A stretch of DNA of 64,000 nucleotides from Erythrobacter sanguineus (GTDB lineage Bacteria; Pseudomonadota; Alphaproteobacteria; Sphingomonadales; Sphingomonadaceae). Shown in pieces: positions 10,987 to 20,213 of the stretch (the first letter of the stretch is position 1; the number at the start of each line of letters is the position of its first letter). Position numbers and translations under genes: made by a program. The stretch spans positions 19,566 to 83,565 of the forward strand of contig CAMCUB010000013.1 of the NCBI GenBank assembly GCA_945878845.1, written 5' to 3'. A model generated the notes under the pieces. The model searched no databases, was not told where the DNA came from, and worked only from the letters and a program-made list of their open reading frames with translations.

Positions 10987-11807
10987 TGCCGCGGATTGCT
11001 GTTCTGCAGATGACCTCGGGGATCGACCCTGAGGCCAATTTTAACGCGATTGCCGATGCCACGCGCAAGGCCGCAGGCGAGGGTGCGGCGATGCTGTTCA
11101 CCCCCGAGATGTCGCTGCTGCTCGACCGCAACCGGGCCCGCGCTTCGGCGCATATTCTTCCGCAGGACCAGTCCCCTTTCGTGCCGCGTTTCGCCGCGCT
11201 TGCCGCCGAGACGGGCGTGACCATCGCAGTGGGCTCGATGGCGGTGCGGCATGAAGCAGGTGACAAGAACGCCAACCGCTCGATGGTCTTTGCACCCCGT
11301 GCGGCAGAGCCGGTCACCTACGACAAGATCCACATGTTCGACGTCGATCTCGCCAGCGGCGAAAGCTGGCGCGAGAGCAATGCCTATGCCGGGCGCGCGG
11401 TGGTGACGTTGGAGGATACGCCGGTCGGGCGGCTCGGGCTGGCGGTTTGCTATGACCTGAGGTTCCCCGCGCTGTTCGGCGCGCTGGGGAATCGCGCCTG
11501 CGATTGCCTCGCGGTGCCTGCTGCCTTCACCCGGCCCACCGGCGCGGCGCATTGGCACGTCATGCTGCGCGCCCGCGCCATCGAAGCCAGCGCCTTCGTC
11601 ATCGCCGCCGCTCAGGTCGGCAAGCACGAGGACGGGCGCGAGACCTATGGACACAGTCTCGTGGTCGATCCGTGGGGCGAGGTTCTGGTCGATATGGGCG
11701 GGGAAGAGGCCGGCCTTGGCTTCTGCGACATCGACCTTGCCCGCATTGCCGAAGTGCGCGCGCAGGTGCCGGCACTTGCCAACCGCCGGGAAATCGCCAA
11801 TTCCTGA
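10986..11807 (+). CDS. Carbon-nitrogen hydrolase (nitrilase superfamily)
   Basis: FTPEMSLLL, YDKIHMFDVDL, LGLAVCYDLRFPALF catalytic E-K-C context. Confidence 0.9.
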   Translation: MPRIAVLQMTSGIDPEANFNAIADATRKAAGEGAAMLFTPEMSLLLDRNRARASAHILPQDQSPFVPRFAALAAETGVTIAVGSMAVRHEAGDKNANRSMVFAPRAAEPVTYDKIHMFDVDLASGESWRESNAYAGRAVVTLEDTPVGRLGLAVCYDLRFPALFGALGNRACDCLAVPAAFTRPTGAAHWHVMLRARAIEASAFVIAAAQVGKHEDGRETYGHSLVVDPWGEVLVDMGGEEAGLGFCDIDLARIAEVRAQVPALANRREIANS

Positions 11808-11813
11808 TCCGAC

Positions 11814-12296
11814 ATGATCGTTTTCGACCTCGCTTGCACAGAAGGCCACCGGTTCGAGGGGTGGTTCGGCTCCTCGGGTGACTTCGAGGACCAGCGCGCG
11901 CGCGGGCTTTTGTGCTGCCCTTCCTGCGGAACCTCGGACGTGAGCAAGGCGCCGATGGCCCCCGCCGTGCCTGCCAAGGGCAACAGCCGTCAGGAAGTGC
12001 TCCCACCGGAGGCGCCCCGGCCCCCAGAAGCAAGGGGATTGGCCAACACCCCGATGCCGCCGCAAGTGCAGCAGGCACTGGCGGCGCTGGCGAAGGCGCA
12101 GGCCGAGGCGCTCAAGAACTCCACCTGGGTCGGCGACAAGTTCGCCGAGGAAACCCGCAAAATGCACTATGGCGAGCGCGACGAGGCCCCGATCCACGGG
12201 CAGGCGAGCCTCGCCGAGGCCAAGGCGCTGATCGATGAGGGCGTGCCGGTCGCGCCCCTGCCGTTCCCGGTCGCGCCGCCCGACAAGTTGAATTGA
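11814..12296 (+). CDS. DUF1178 family protein
   Basis: MIVFDLACTEGHRFEGWFGSSGDFEDQRARGLLCCPSCGTSDVSKAPMAP...YGERDEAPIHGQASLAEAKALIDEGV. Confidence 0.88.
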   Translation: MIVFDLACTEGHRFEGWFGSSGDFEDQRARGLLCCPSCGTSDVSKAPMAPAVPAKGNSRQEVLPPEAPRPPEARGLANTPMPPQVQQALAALAKAQAEALKNSTWVGDKFAEETRKMHYGERDEAPIHGQASLAEAKALIDEGVPVAPLPFPVAPPDKLN

Positions 12297-12328
12297 AATG
12301 AAACCCGCGCCTGCTATTGAGACGGCGG

Positions 12329-12405
12329 GACCCCGTAGCTCAGCCGGATAGAGCACCAGATTCCTAATCTGGGGGCCGCGCGTTCGAATCGCGCCGGGGT
12401 CACCA
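12329..12405 (+). tRNA. tRNA-Arg (anticodon CCT), CCA encoded
   Basis: GACCCCG acceptor pairs CGGGGTC; CCAGA-TTCCTAA-TCTGG anticodon arm; GCGCG-TTCGAAT-CGCGC T arm. Confidence 0.93.
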
Positions 12406-13626
12406 TCACCCCTCTTGCAGTCTCCGCCAGCGCCGCTCGGCATGGAGCGAGAGCGCGACCACCGCGCAGCTCGCCGCCAGCAGCAGCGCGCAGGTTGCGC
12501 CCCAGCCGCCAAGGTCGAATACCGCCGTGCCCGCCGCGCTCCCGATCGCGCCGCCGACGAACATCGTGACGATATAGCTGGTGGTGAGCCGGGTGCGGAT
12601 TTCGGGGGCGAGGGTGAACAGCGTCATGCGGCCCGTCACGTCGATGGTCGGCCCGACGAGGTTGGTTATGAACAGCGGCACCGCGATAGCCCAGATCGAT
12701 CCGCCCAGCGGATAGAACAGCGCGATGCCTGCCAGCTGCACCAGCGCCGCCGCGATCCGAGCGCGGCGCGGGCCGATTTTGTCGGCCCAGCGCCCAAGCC
12801 TTGGGGTGGTGAAGACGCTCACCGCCGCGATCCCCGCCAGATAGCCGACATCATCGGTGCCGTAGCCCATCGCAGGCCCGGTCAGGTGGAGCGCCAGTGC
12901 CAGCCAGCTCGCGGTGAAGATCGCGAAGTTCAGCCCCTGGATCGCCGCCGAAATCCGCATGTCGGGGTGCCGCGCGGCGAGGGTGAAGACCGAGGCGATC
13001 ACCGCGCGGTAGCTGGCAGGCGGCTGCTTGGGGCTGGCGGCCTCGCTGCGCATCGCGAAGGGCAGGAAGGCGGTCACTGCCGCCATCAGCACGAGCGCGC
13101 CGACATAGACCGTATGCCAGTCCGCCCGCGCGGCGATGATTCCGGCGCCCACGCGCGCGACCAGAATGCCGAAGATCACCGCCGCCGTCAGCTGCGCGGT
13201 GACCGCCCCCAGGCGCTCGGGCGCGACGCGTTTGGAGGCGAAGGCGGGGATCAGGTAGGGGGCGATGGTGAAGAAGCCGAGCAGCGTCGAGGCGGCGGTG
13301 AAGGCGACGAACCCGGGCGCGAGCACCATGCCCGCAAGGCACAGCGTCTGCCCCGCCACGAACACAAGGCACAGCGTGCGATTGCGGTAGAAATCGCCCA
13401 GCGGCAGCAACAGCAGGATGCCGAGCGCCAGCGCGAGCTGGTTCAAGGCCGGAACCAGCCCTATCTCAGCCTCGCCCACGGCGAAAGCGCGGGCGACCTC
13501 GCCGATGATCGGGTGGATGTAATACGCGTTGGCCGTGACCACCGCGATGGTCAGCGCCAGCGCCCGCTCCTGCGTGCGGGTGAGGTAGGCGAGGGGAGGG
13601 GCAGGGGCAGGGGCCTCGCCGGTCAC
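12406..13626 (-). CDS. MFS transporter
   Basis: ~12 hydrophobic segments (ALTIAVVTANAYYIHPIIGEVARAF...LALGILLLLPLGDFYRNR); GTG start at 13626 overlaps the dehalogenase stop. Confidence 0.85.
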   Translation of the reverse strand: MTGEAPAPAPPLAYLTRTQERALALTIAVVTANAYYIHPIIGEVARAFAVGEAEIGLVPALNQLALALGILLLLPLGDFYRNRTLCLVFVAGQTLCLAGMVLAPGFVAFTAASTLLGFFTIAPYLIPAFASKRVAPERLGAVTAQLTAAVIFGILVARVGAGIIAARADWHTVYVGALVLMAAVTAFLPFAMRSEAASPKQPPASYRAVIASVFTLAARHPDMRISAAIQGLNFAIFTASWLALALHLTGPAMGYGTDDVGYLAGIAAVSVFTTPRLGRWADKIGPRRARIAAALVQLAGIALFYPLGGSIWAIAVPLFITNLVGPTIDVTGRMTLFTLAPEIRTRLTTSYIVTMFVGGAIGSAAGTAVFDLGGWGATCALLLAASCAVVALSLHAERRWRRLQEG

Positions 13627-14540
13627 GTCAGGAAGCCGGCCTTTTTCGCCATGTCGATCACGCCTTGCGAGAGCGCCTCGGGGTGGTCTTCCTGACTGAA
13701 GTGCCCGCATTTGGGCAGCATCGCATGGGGCTGGCCCGCCGCGCCCTTGATCCGGCCCGACAGCAACGGCCCCGCCTTGCCGAGCACCGGATCGTCTTCG
13801 CCGAACAGGGTCAGGAAGGGCTTGTCGAAGGTCGCTAGGCCCTCCCACGCGGCGATATTGTCGGCAACGCCGTCCTTGTCATCCTCGATCGGCACCAGCT
13901 GCGGGAAGGCGCGCGCGCCGGCCTTGCTGGCCTCGTCGGGGAAGGGCGCGTCGTAGGCGGCGACCTCGGCCGCGGTGAGTTCGCACTGGCAGCCGCGGTC
14001 CATGATCCCGCCGATCCGGAATTCGGGAGAGGAGCGCGCGAATTCGCGCCATGCGAGGAAACCCGCGGAGGCCTTGCCGCCGCGGGTGGGGAGGAAGGTG
14101 TTGCTGGCGACGACGAAGGCGAAGCGATCGGGTTCCTGCCCGACGATCCTCAGGCCCAGCAGCCCGCCCCAGTCTTGACAGAACAGGCCTGCGGACACGG
14201 GCACCACGGCGTCGCGCCACTGCTTGAGCCACGAAACATGGCGGGCATAGGTGTAGAAGCTCTGCTCGCTCGGCTTGTCGCTCTTGCCGAAGCCGATCAG
14301 GTCGGGCGCGAGGCAGCGAAAGCCCGCCGCCACCAGCGGCGGGATCATCTTACGGTAGAGGTAGGACCACGAGGGCTCGCCGTGGAACAGCAGCACCGGC
14401 GGCGCGTCCTTCGGCCCCTCGTCGAGGTACTGCATGCGCGCGGCGAGGCCCTCGCCGAGATCAATGGTCAGCCAGTTTTCGGCGAAGGGATAGTCGGGCA
14501 GGCACTCAAAGCGGGCCGGGTCATGGGCGATGATCTGCAT
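13623..14540 (-). CDS. Haloalkane dehalogenase (alpha/beta hydrolase)
   Basis: LLFHGEPSWSYLYRKMIPPL (HGEPxW oxyanion), GLFCQDWGGLLGLR (nucleophile Asp), GEDDPVLG, PKCGHFSQEDHPEAL (catalytic His). Confidence 0.85.
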   Translation of the reverse strand: MQIIAHDPARFECLPDYPFAENWLTIDLGEGLAARMQYLDEGPKDAPPVLLFHGEPSWSYLYRKMIPPLVAAGFRCLAPDLIGFGKSDKPSEQSFYTYARHVSWLKQWRDAVVPVSAGLFCQDWGGLLGLRIVGQEPDRFAFVVASNTFLPTRGGKASAGFLAWREFARSSPEFRIGGIMDRGCQCELTAAEVAAYDAPFPDEASKAGARAFPQLVPIEDDKDGVADNIAAWEGLATFDKPFLTLFGEDDPVLGKAGPLLSGRIKGAAGQPHAMLPKCGHFSQEDHPEALSQGVIDMAKKAGFLT

Positions 14541-14686
14541 GGGGTCTCTCCCTCTCGTGGTCAGTCGGTAGCAGAACGAAACGGGATTGCCAGACCTCGT
14601 GTCTTGTCCGAAAGCACCCAAATTGGTGAGGTGGACTATGGCGCGCACAAGCGGCAAGCCACGCGCCTGCCCAGAGGAGAGAACAG

Positions 14687-15856
14687 GTGCACACGTCCGC
14701 CCACGAGCCCGAGGAACTCGCCGAAATCCGCCGCGCGGTGCGACAGCTGTGCGATGGCTTTCCGGGCGAATACTGGCGCGCCAAGGATGCGGTGCGCGAG
14801 TATCCGGCGGAATTCGTCGACGCGCTGACCAAGGCGGGTTTCCTCGCCGCGCTGATCCCGGCCGAGCATGGCGGCAGCGGCCTCAGCCTCGAGGCGGCCT
14901 GCGTGATCATGGAGGAAATCCAGGCCTCCGGTTGCAACGGGTCGAGCGCCCACGCCCAGATGTACATCATGAACACCCTGCTGCGCTATGGCTCGCCCGA
15001 GCAGAAGGCCGACTACCTCCCCCGCATCGCCAGCGGCGAGCTGCGCCTTCAGGCCTTCGGGGTGAGCGAGCCCACCAGCGGCACCGACACGCTCAGTCTC
15101 AAGACCCGCGCGGTCAGGGATGGCGAGCACTACGTCATCAACGGCCAGAAGATCTGGACCAGCCGCGCTGAATATTCCGACCTGATGCTGCTCCTCGCCC
15201 GCACCACCCCGCGCGAGGAAGCCGCGAGCAAGACCGAGGGGCTGTCGATCTTCCTCGTCGACATGCGCGAAGCCGCGGCCGATGGCATGACCATCAAGCC
15301 GATCCGCACGATGATGAACCATTCCTCCTGCGAGGTGTTCTTCGATGACCTGCGCATCCCCGCCAGCGCGCTAGTTGGCGAGGAGGGGAAGGGCTTTCGC
15401 TACATCCTGTCCGGCATGAATGCCGAACGCATCCTGATCGCGGCCGAGTGTATCGGGGACGCCAAGTGGTTCATCGAGAAGGCTACCGGCTATGCGAAGG
15501 ATCGCTCGGTCTTCGCGCGCCCCATCGGCCAGAATCAGGGCGTCCAGTTCCCGATCGCGCGCGCCTATGCCCAGATGCGCGCCGCCGAGCTGATGGTCCA
15601 CCACGCCGCGCGGGTCTATGACGAAGGCGGGAATCCGGGCGCGGAGGCCAATATGGCCAAGCTGCTCGCCTCCGAGGCCAGCTGGGCGGCCGCCGACATG
15701 TGCGTCCAGACCTTCGGCGGCTTCGGGTTCGCCGAGGAATATGATGTCGAACGCAAGTTCCGCGAAGCGCGGCTCTATACCGTCGCGCCGATCTCGACCA
15801 ACTTGATCCTCTCCTACCTTGCCGAGCATGTGCTGTGCCTGCCGCGCTCCTACTAG
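14687..15856 (+). CDS. Acyl-CoA dehydrogenase
   Basis: LQAFGVSEPTSGTDTLSLKTRAVRDGEHYVINGQKIWTSRAEYSD...TFGGFGFAEEYDVERKFREARLYTVAPIS; GTG start. Confidence 0.92.
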   Translation: MHTSAHEPEELAEIRRAVRQLCDGFPGEYWRAKDAVREYPAEFVDALTKAGFLAALIPAEHGGSGLSLEAACVIMEEIQASGCNGSSAHAQMYIMNTLLRYGSPEQKADYLPRIASGELRLQAFGVSEPTSGTDTLSLKTRAVRDGEHYVINGQKIWTSRAEYSDLMLLLARTTPREEAASKTEGLSIFLVDMREAAADGMTIKPIRTMMNHSSCEVFFDDLRIPASALVGEEGKGFRYILSGMNAERILIAAECIGDAKWFIEKATGYAKDRSVFARPIGQNQGVQFPIARAYAQMRAAELMVHHAARVYDEGGNPGAEANMAKLLASEASWAAADMCVQTFGGFGFAEEYDVERKFREARLYTVAPISTNLILSYLAEHVLCLPRSY

Positions 15857-16006
15857 AACAGCCGCGCTCTTACTCATTTCAGCCGGGCGCCTCCGTTTTC
15901 TTGCGCATTACAGCGCATTCCCCTTGCAGCGCGCGGCCAAGTGTGATTCTGTGAAGTCAGCCCTCGTGCGGGATTGCGGGGCGAAGGGGGCACGGTTTTT
16001 TCCGTC

Positions 16007-16309
16007 ATGCGCAAACCGGTGAAGGAAAGCAGGCTGAAGCGGGTGGTGGCGCTAGGCGCGCTGCTGCTGCTGACGGGTGTCGGCGTGGCCGGCCCCACGG
16101 GCCTGCTCGCCTGGAGCGAAAACGCCTCCGCGCTCGAAACCCGCAAGGCCGAAATCGCCAAGCTTACCGAGAAGCGCGATGGCCTGCGCAACCGGGTGAT
16201 GCGGCTCGATCCCGGCGCGGTCGATCAGGATCTCGCCGGAGAGCTGGTGCGCGACCAGCTCGGGGTGATGCGCGAGGACGAAGTCGTCATCACGCTCGAC
16301 GACGAGTGA
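16007..16309 (+). CDS. FtsB/DivIC-like septum formation initiator
   Basis: Short protein with N-terminal TM and coiled coil: ALLLLTGVGVAGPTGLLAWSENASALETRKAEIAKLTEKRDGLRNRVMRLDP; upstream of pdhA as in many alphaproteobacteria. Confidence 0.75.
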   Translation: MRKPVKESRLKRVVALGALLLLTGVGVAGPTGLLAWSENASALETRKAEIAKLTEKRDGLRNRVMRLDPGAVDQDLAGELVRDQLGVMREDEVVITLDDE

Positions 16310-16436
16310 GCTGACGCGCCGCTGGCAAATCGCTCTGATTTCGTATGCGCGTTCGGTTTTCTGCAACGCCTTGCCGTTGCGTCACCCCCGCTAGCCTGCC
16401 TATAGAGCAGGGCATTGGACGGCGCATCTCCTCCCC

Positions 16437-17534
16437 ATGAGCGCGCCAGTAAGAGGGATACTTATCTTGGCCAAGAAGCCCGCAAAGGCAGCCCCTTCGG
16501 CTGCGGACGATAGCGACTTCATTCTCCATTCGCTTCAGGAGGCCTTCGAGGCGAAGAAGCGCTATGCCGCGTCAGAAGCGGAGATGCTCGAATTCTACCG
16601 CCAGATGCTGCTGATCCGCCGCTTCGAGGAGAAGGCGGGGCAGCTTTACGGCCTCGGCCTGATCGGCGGCTTCTGCCACCTCTATATCGGTCAGGAAGCG
16701 GTCGCGATTGGGCTCCAGAGCGCGCTCGACAATGATCGTGACAGCGTCATCACCGGCTACCGCGACCACGGCCACATGCTTGCCTACGGGATCGATCCCA
16801 GAGTGATCATGGCCGAGCTGACCGGCCGCGAATCCGGCATTTCGCGCGGCAAGGGCGGGTCGATGCACATGTTCTCGACCGAGCATAAGTTCTATGGCGG
16901 CCACGGCATCGTCGGCGCGCAGGTGGCGCTGGGCGGGGGCCTCGCGCTCGCGCACCAGTACAACGCAGATGGCGGGCTTTGTCTCGCCTATTTCGGCGAC
17001 GGCGCGGCCAATCAGGGGCAGGTCTACGAGACCTTCAACATGGCCGCCTTGTGGAAGCTGCCGATCGTCTTCGTGATCGAGAATAACGGCTATGCCATGG
17101 GCACTGCGGTCAAGCGCGGCTCGGCCGAGACCGAGTTCTATCGCCGGGGCACCGCGTTCCGCATTCCCGGCATGAAGGTCAACGGGATGGACGTGCTCGA
17201 AGTGCGCGCCGCCGCCGAAGTCGCCTGCGCGCATGCGCGCAGCGGCAAGGGTCCGGTGCTGATGGAGTGCAACACCTATCGCTATCGCGGCCATTCGATG
17301 TCCGACCCCGCCAAGTATCGCTCGCGCGAGGAAGTGCAGGAACAGCGCGACCATCACGATCCGATCGAAGGGCTCAAGAAGACCCTGATCGAAGCCGGCA
17401 AGACCGAGGACGAGCTGAAAGCCATCGACAAGGCGATCCGCGCCGAGGTCGCCCAAGCCGCCGACTTTGCCGAAACCTCGCCCGAGCCCGAGGCGAGCGA
17501 ACTCTACACCGATGTTCTCGTGGAGGAGTATTGA
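16437..17534 (+). CDS. pdhA: Pyruvate dehydrogenase E1 component alpha subunit
   Basis: YRQMLLIRRFEEKAGQLYGLGLIGGFCHLYIGQEAVAIG...GDGAANQGQVYETFNMAALWKLPIVFVIENN; exact start uncertain. Confidence 0.95.
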   Translation: MSAPVRGILILAKKPAKAAPSAADDSDFILHSLQEAFEAKKRYAASEAEMLEFYRQMLLIRRFEEKAGQLYGLGLIGGFCHLYIGQEAVAIGLQSALDNDRDSVITGYRDHGHMLAYGIDPRVIMAELTGRESGISRGKGGSMHMFSTEHKFYGGHGIVGAQVALGGGLALAHQYNADGGLCLAYFGDGAANQGQVYETFNMAALWKLPIVFVIENNGYAMGTAVKRGSAETEFYRRGTAFRIPGMKVNGMDVLEVRAAAEVACAHARSGKGPVLMECNTYRYRGHSMSDPAKYRSREEVQEQRDHHDPIEGLKKTLIEAGKTEDELKAIDKAIRAEVAQAADFAETSPEPEASELYTDVLVEEY

Positions 17535-17537
17535 GCC

Positions 17538-18902
17538 ATGGGAATCGAACTCAAGATGCCGGCGCTCTCGCCCACGATGGAGCAGGGCACGCTCGCCAAG
17601 TGGCTCAAGCAGGAAGGCGACAGGATCCAGCCCGGCGACATCATCGCCGAGATCGAGACTGATAAGGCGACGATGGAATTCGAAGCCATTGACGAAGGCG
17701 TGCTCGAGAAGATCCTTGTGCCTGCGGGCACCGAGGATGTCGCCGTGGGTGCGGTGATCGCGCTGATTAGCGGGGAAGGGGAGGAAGCCCAACCTGCCGC
17801 CGCTTCTGTGTCCGCTCCGGCAGCTGAACCCGCTCCAGCTCCGGCTGCGGCCCCCAAGGCGGAAAAGCCGGTCACCGCGGCCCCCGCTGCCGATCCCGCG
17901 ATCCCCGCCGGCACCCAGCTCGTCAGCACCACGGTGCGCGAAGCCTTGCGCGATGCGATGGCCGAGGAAATGCGCAAGGACCCGCGCGTCTTCGTGATGG
18001 GTGAGGAAGTCGCCGAATACCAGGGCGCCTACAAGGTCACGCAGGGCCTGCTCGCCGAGTTCGGCCCCAAGCGCGTCATCGACACCCCGATCACCGAATA
18101 TGGCTTTGCCGGGATCGGCACCGGCGCGGCGATGGGCGGGCTTCGTCCGATCGTCGAGTTCATGACCTTCAATTTCGCCATGCAGGCGATCGACCACATC
18201 ATCAACTCGGCCGCCAAGACCAACTATATGTCGGGCGGCCAGATGCGCTGTCCGATCGTGTTCCGCGGCCCCAACGGCGCGGCCTCACGCGTGGGCGCGC
18301 AGCACTCGCAGAACTACGGGCCGTGGTATGCGAGCGTGCCGGGCCTGATCGTCATCGCCCCCTATGATGCCGCCGATGCCAAGGGGCTGATGAAGGCCGC
18401 GATCCGTTCCGAGGACCCGGTGGTCTTCCTCGAGAACGAGCTCGTCTACGGCCGCAGCTTCGATGTGCCCTCGATGGATGACTATGTCCTCCCCATCGGC
18501 AAGGCCCGGATCGTGCGCGAGGGCAAGGACGTCACCATCGTCAGCTATTCGATCGGCGTCGGCCTTGCGCTCGAGGCGGCGAACATGCTGGCGAACGAGG
18601 GGATCGATGCCGAGGTGATCGACCTTCGCACCCTGCGACCGCTCGACAAGGAAACCGTCCTCAAGAGCCTCGCCAAGACCAACCGCTTGATCGTTGCCGA
18701 AGAAGGCTGGCCGACCTGCTCGATCGCCTCCGAGATCATCAGCATCTGCATGGAGGAGGGCTTCGACCACCTCGATGCGCCGGTGCTGCGGGTGTGCAAC
18801 GAGGACGTGCCGCTGCCTTATGCCGCGAACCTCGAGAAGCTCGCGCTGATCGATGCCGCGCGCATCGCCGAGGGCGCGCGCAAGGTGTGCTACAAGAAGT
18901 GA
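17538..18902 (+). CDS. pdhB: Pyruvate dehydrogenase E1 beta subunit with N-terminal lipoyl domain
   Basis: [28 protein letters not shown]...[17 protein letters not shown] lipoyl domain; [35 protein letters not shown]1beta. Confidence 0.96.
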   Translation: MGIELKMPALSPTMEQGTLAKWLKQEGDRIQPGDIIAEIETDKATMEFEAIDEGVLEKILVPAGTEDVAVGAVIALISGEGEEAQPAAASVSAPAAEPAPAPAAAPKAEKPVTAAPAADPAIPAGTQLVSTTVREALRDAMAEEMRKDPRVFVMGEEVAEYQGAYKVTQGLLAEFGPKRVIDTPITEYGFAGIGTGAAMGGLRPIVEFMTFNFAMQAIDHIINSAAKTNYMSGGQMRCPIVFRGPNGAASRVGAQHSQNYGPWYASVPGLIVIAPYDAADAKGLMKAAIRSEDPVVFLENELVYGRSFDVPSMDDYVLPIGKARIVREGKDVTIVSYSIGVGLALEAANMLANEGIDAEVIDLRTLRPLDKETVLKSLAKTNRLIVAEEGWPTCSIASEIISICMEEGFDHLDAPVLRVCNEDVPLPYAANLEKLALIDAARIAEGARKVCYKK

Positions 18903-18919
18903 GGCGCGGCTCGGCGGCT

Positions 18920-18941
18920 GCCCGGTCCGATCAGACCGGGC
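18920..18941. terminator. Hairpin between convergent pdhB and tad-like genes (possible bidirectional terminator)
   Basis: GCCCGGTC-CGATCA-GACCGGGC perfect 8-bp stem; no T tract; overlaps stop codon of the minus-strand ORF. Confidence 0.35.
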
Positions 18942-19602
18942 GGTTCGCCGAGAAGGTGGTGCAACGCGCCACCGCTCCGCCAGCGTAGAGCTGCGACAGA
19001 TCGCGGTTATCGCGCACGTTGAACGCCGCTGTGTAGACGATCTGCTGGTTGTTGAAGAGGTTCATCGGGGTGATCGAGCGGAAGTCGTAGGCGACCTCGA
19101 CGAACATCACCGCGGTGCCGGCCGATGCCGTGATGTAGCGCCCGGGCACGCCCATGCCCGGGAAGCTGGTGCCGGTCGAGCCGGCGCCTTGCGCCCCGTA
19201 GCTGGCGTTGAAGTTCTTGGCCCCGCGGCAGCGCTGCCAGGCGATCCACTGGCCGCCTTGCGCATTGCGCTGGAGGCTGGAGATGATCACCCGGCCCTGC
19301 TGGTAGATCGAAATGTTCTCGCCCAGCTTTTCGGCACCCAACAGGGTGTCGATGATATCGCGTTCGTAGACCCGGCGCGCAGCGAGCGTATCTTCCTCCC
19401 CCACGCGCGAGGCGTTGTCGGCCAACTGCATCGCGATCTGGCTGACCTGAAGGTGCGCGATCACCAGAGAGGCGGTGTCCGTGCCCAGCATCCCCATGCC
19501 CAGCACCAGCGGCGCCGCGAAGGCGAATTCGACCATCGCGAGGCCCGAGACATCCTGCTTCAGATTGCGCAGGGTCTGGCGGATCGAGCGGTTCATGTGC
19601 AA
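18931..19602 (-). CDS. TadE/TadG-like pilus assembly protein
   Basis: RNLKQDVSGLAMVEFAFAAPLVLGMGMLGTDTASLVI, type IVb pilin-like TadE N-terminus. Confidence 0.8.
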   Translation of the reverse strand: MHMNRSIRQTLRNLKQDVSGLAMVEFAFAAPLVLGMGMLGTDTASLVIAHLQVSQIAMQLADNASRVGEEDTLAARRVYERDIIDTLLGAEKLGENISIYQQGRVIISSLQRNAQGGQWIAWQRCRGAKNFNASYGAQGAGSTGTSFPGMGVPGRYITASAGTAVMFVEVAYDFRSITPMNLFNNQQIVYTAAFNVRDNRDLSQLYAGGAVARCTTFSANRPV

Positions 19603-20213
19603 TTCCTCACAGCCGGGGTCTGATTGCTTCCCTGGTCGAAGGGCTGACGCCGCAGCACCGTCGTAGCGGACAGGGTGACGGTGGTGGGCAGGCCGGCCAG
19701 CCCGAACATCGGGAACATCCGCGGATAGCTGACATTGGTGGTGTAGAGCAGGACATCGCGCGCGGTCCCGAGGCCGTTCGATCCGCGATAGACGTCCCAG
19801 ACCGAATTGTTGTTCGCATCCTCATACGGCTCGCCGGTGTTGCAAGTGCCGTTGTTGTTCAGATCGGTGTAGGCTTCAGGCTCGTTCACGTCCTTGAAGT
19901 CGTCGAAGGCCGTCTTGGTGAATGTGATCGTCGCGCCGTTGGGCATCACCGCACGGATCTGGTCCTGCACGCGGCCGTCGATCACCGTCGCCGAGGTCCC
20001 GGCCGATTCCAGCGTGTAGTCGCGCGCCGCCTTCTGCACCGCGCCGTAGAGCACCGCGCTGGTGTATTGCGTGTGCGCGATGTCGAACAGGCCCATCAGC
20101 ATCAGGATCAGGACCGGCCCGACGATCGCGAACTCGATCAGCGTGGCGCCTTCGCGGTCCTGGCGCAGATGCCGCAGCACGGCGCGGGCGATGAACAGAC
20201 GACGCTGGATCAT
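19593..20213 (-). CDS. TadE family pseudopilin-like protein
   Basis: RHLRQDREGATLIEFAIVGPVLILMLMGLFDIAHTQYTSAVLYGAVQKAARDYTLESAG. Confidence 0.85.
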   Translation of the reverse strand: MIQRRLFIARAVLRHLRQDREGATLIEFAIVGPVLILMLMGLFDIAHTQYTSAVLYGAVQKAARDYTLESAGTSATVIDGRVQDQIRAVMPNGATITFTKTAFDDFKDVNEPEAYTDLNNNGTCNTGEPYEDANNNSVWDVYRGSNGLGTARDVLLYTTNVSYPRMFPMFGLAGLPTTVTLSATTVLRRQPFDQGSNQTPAVRNCT

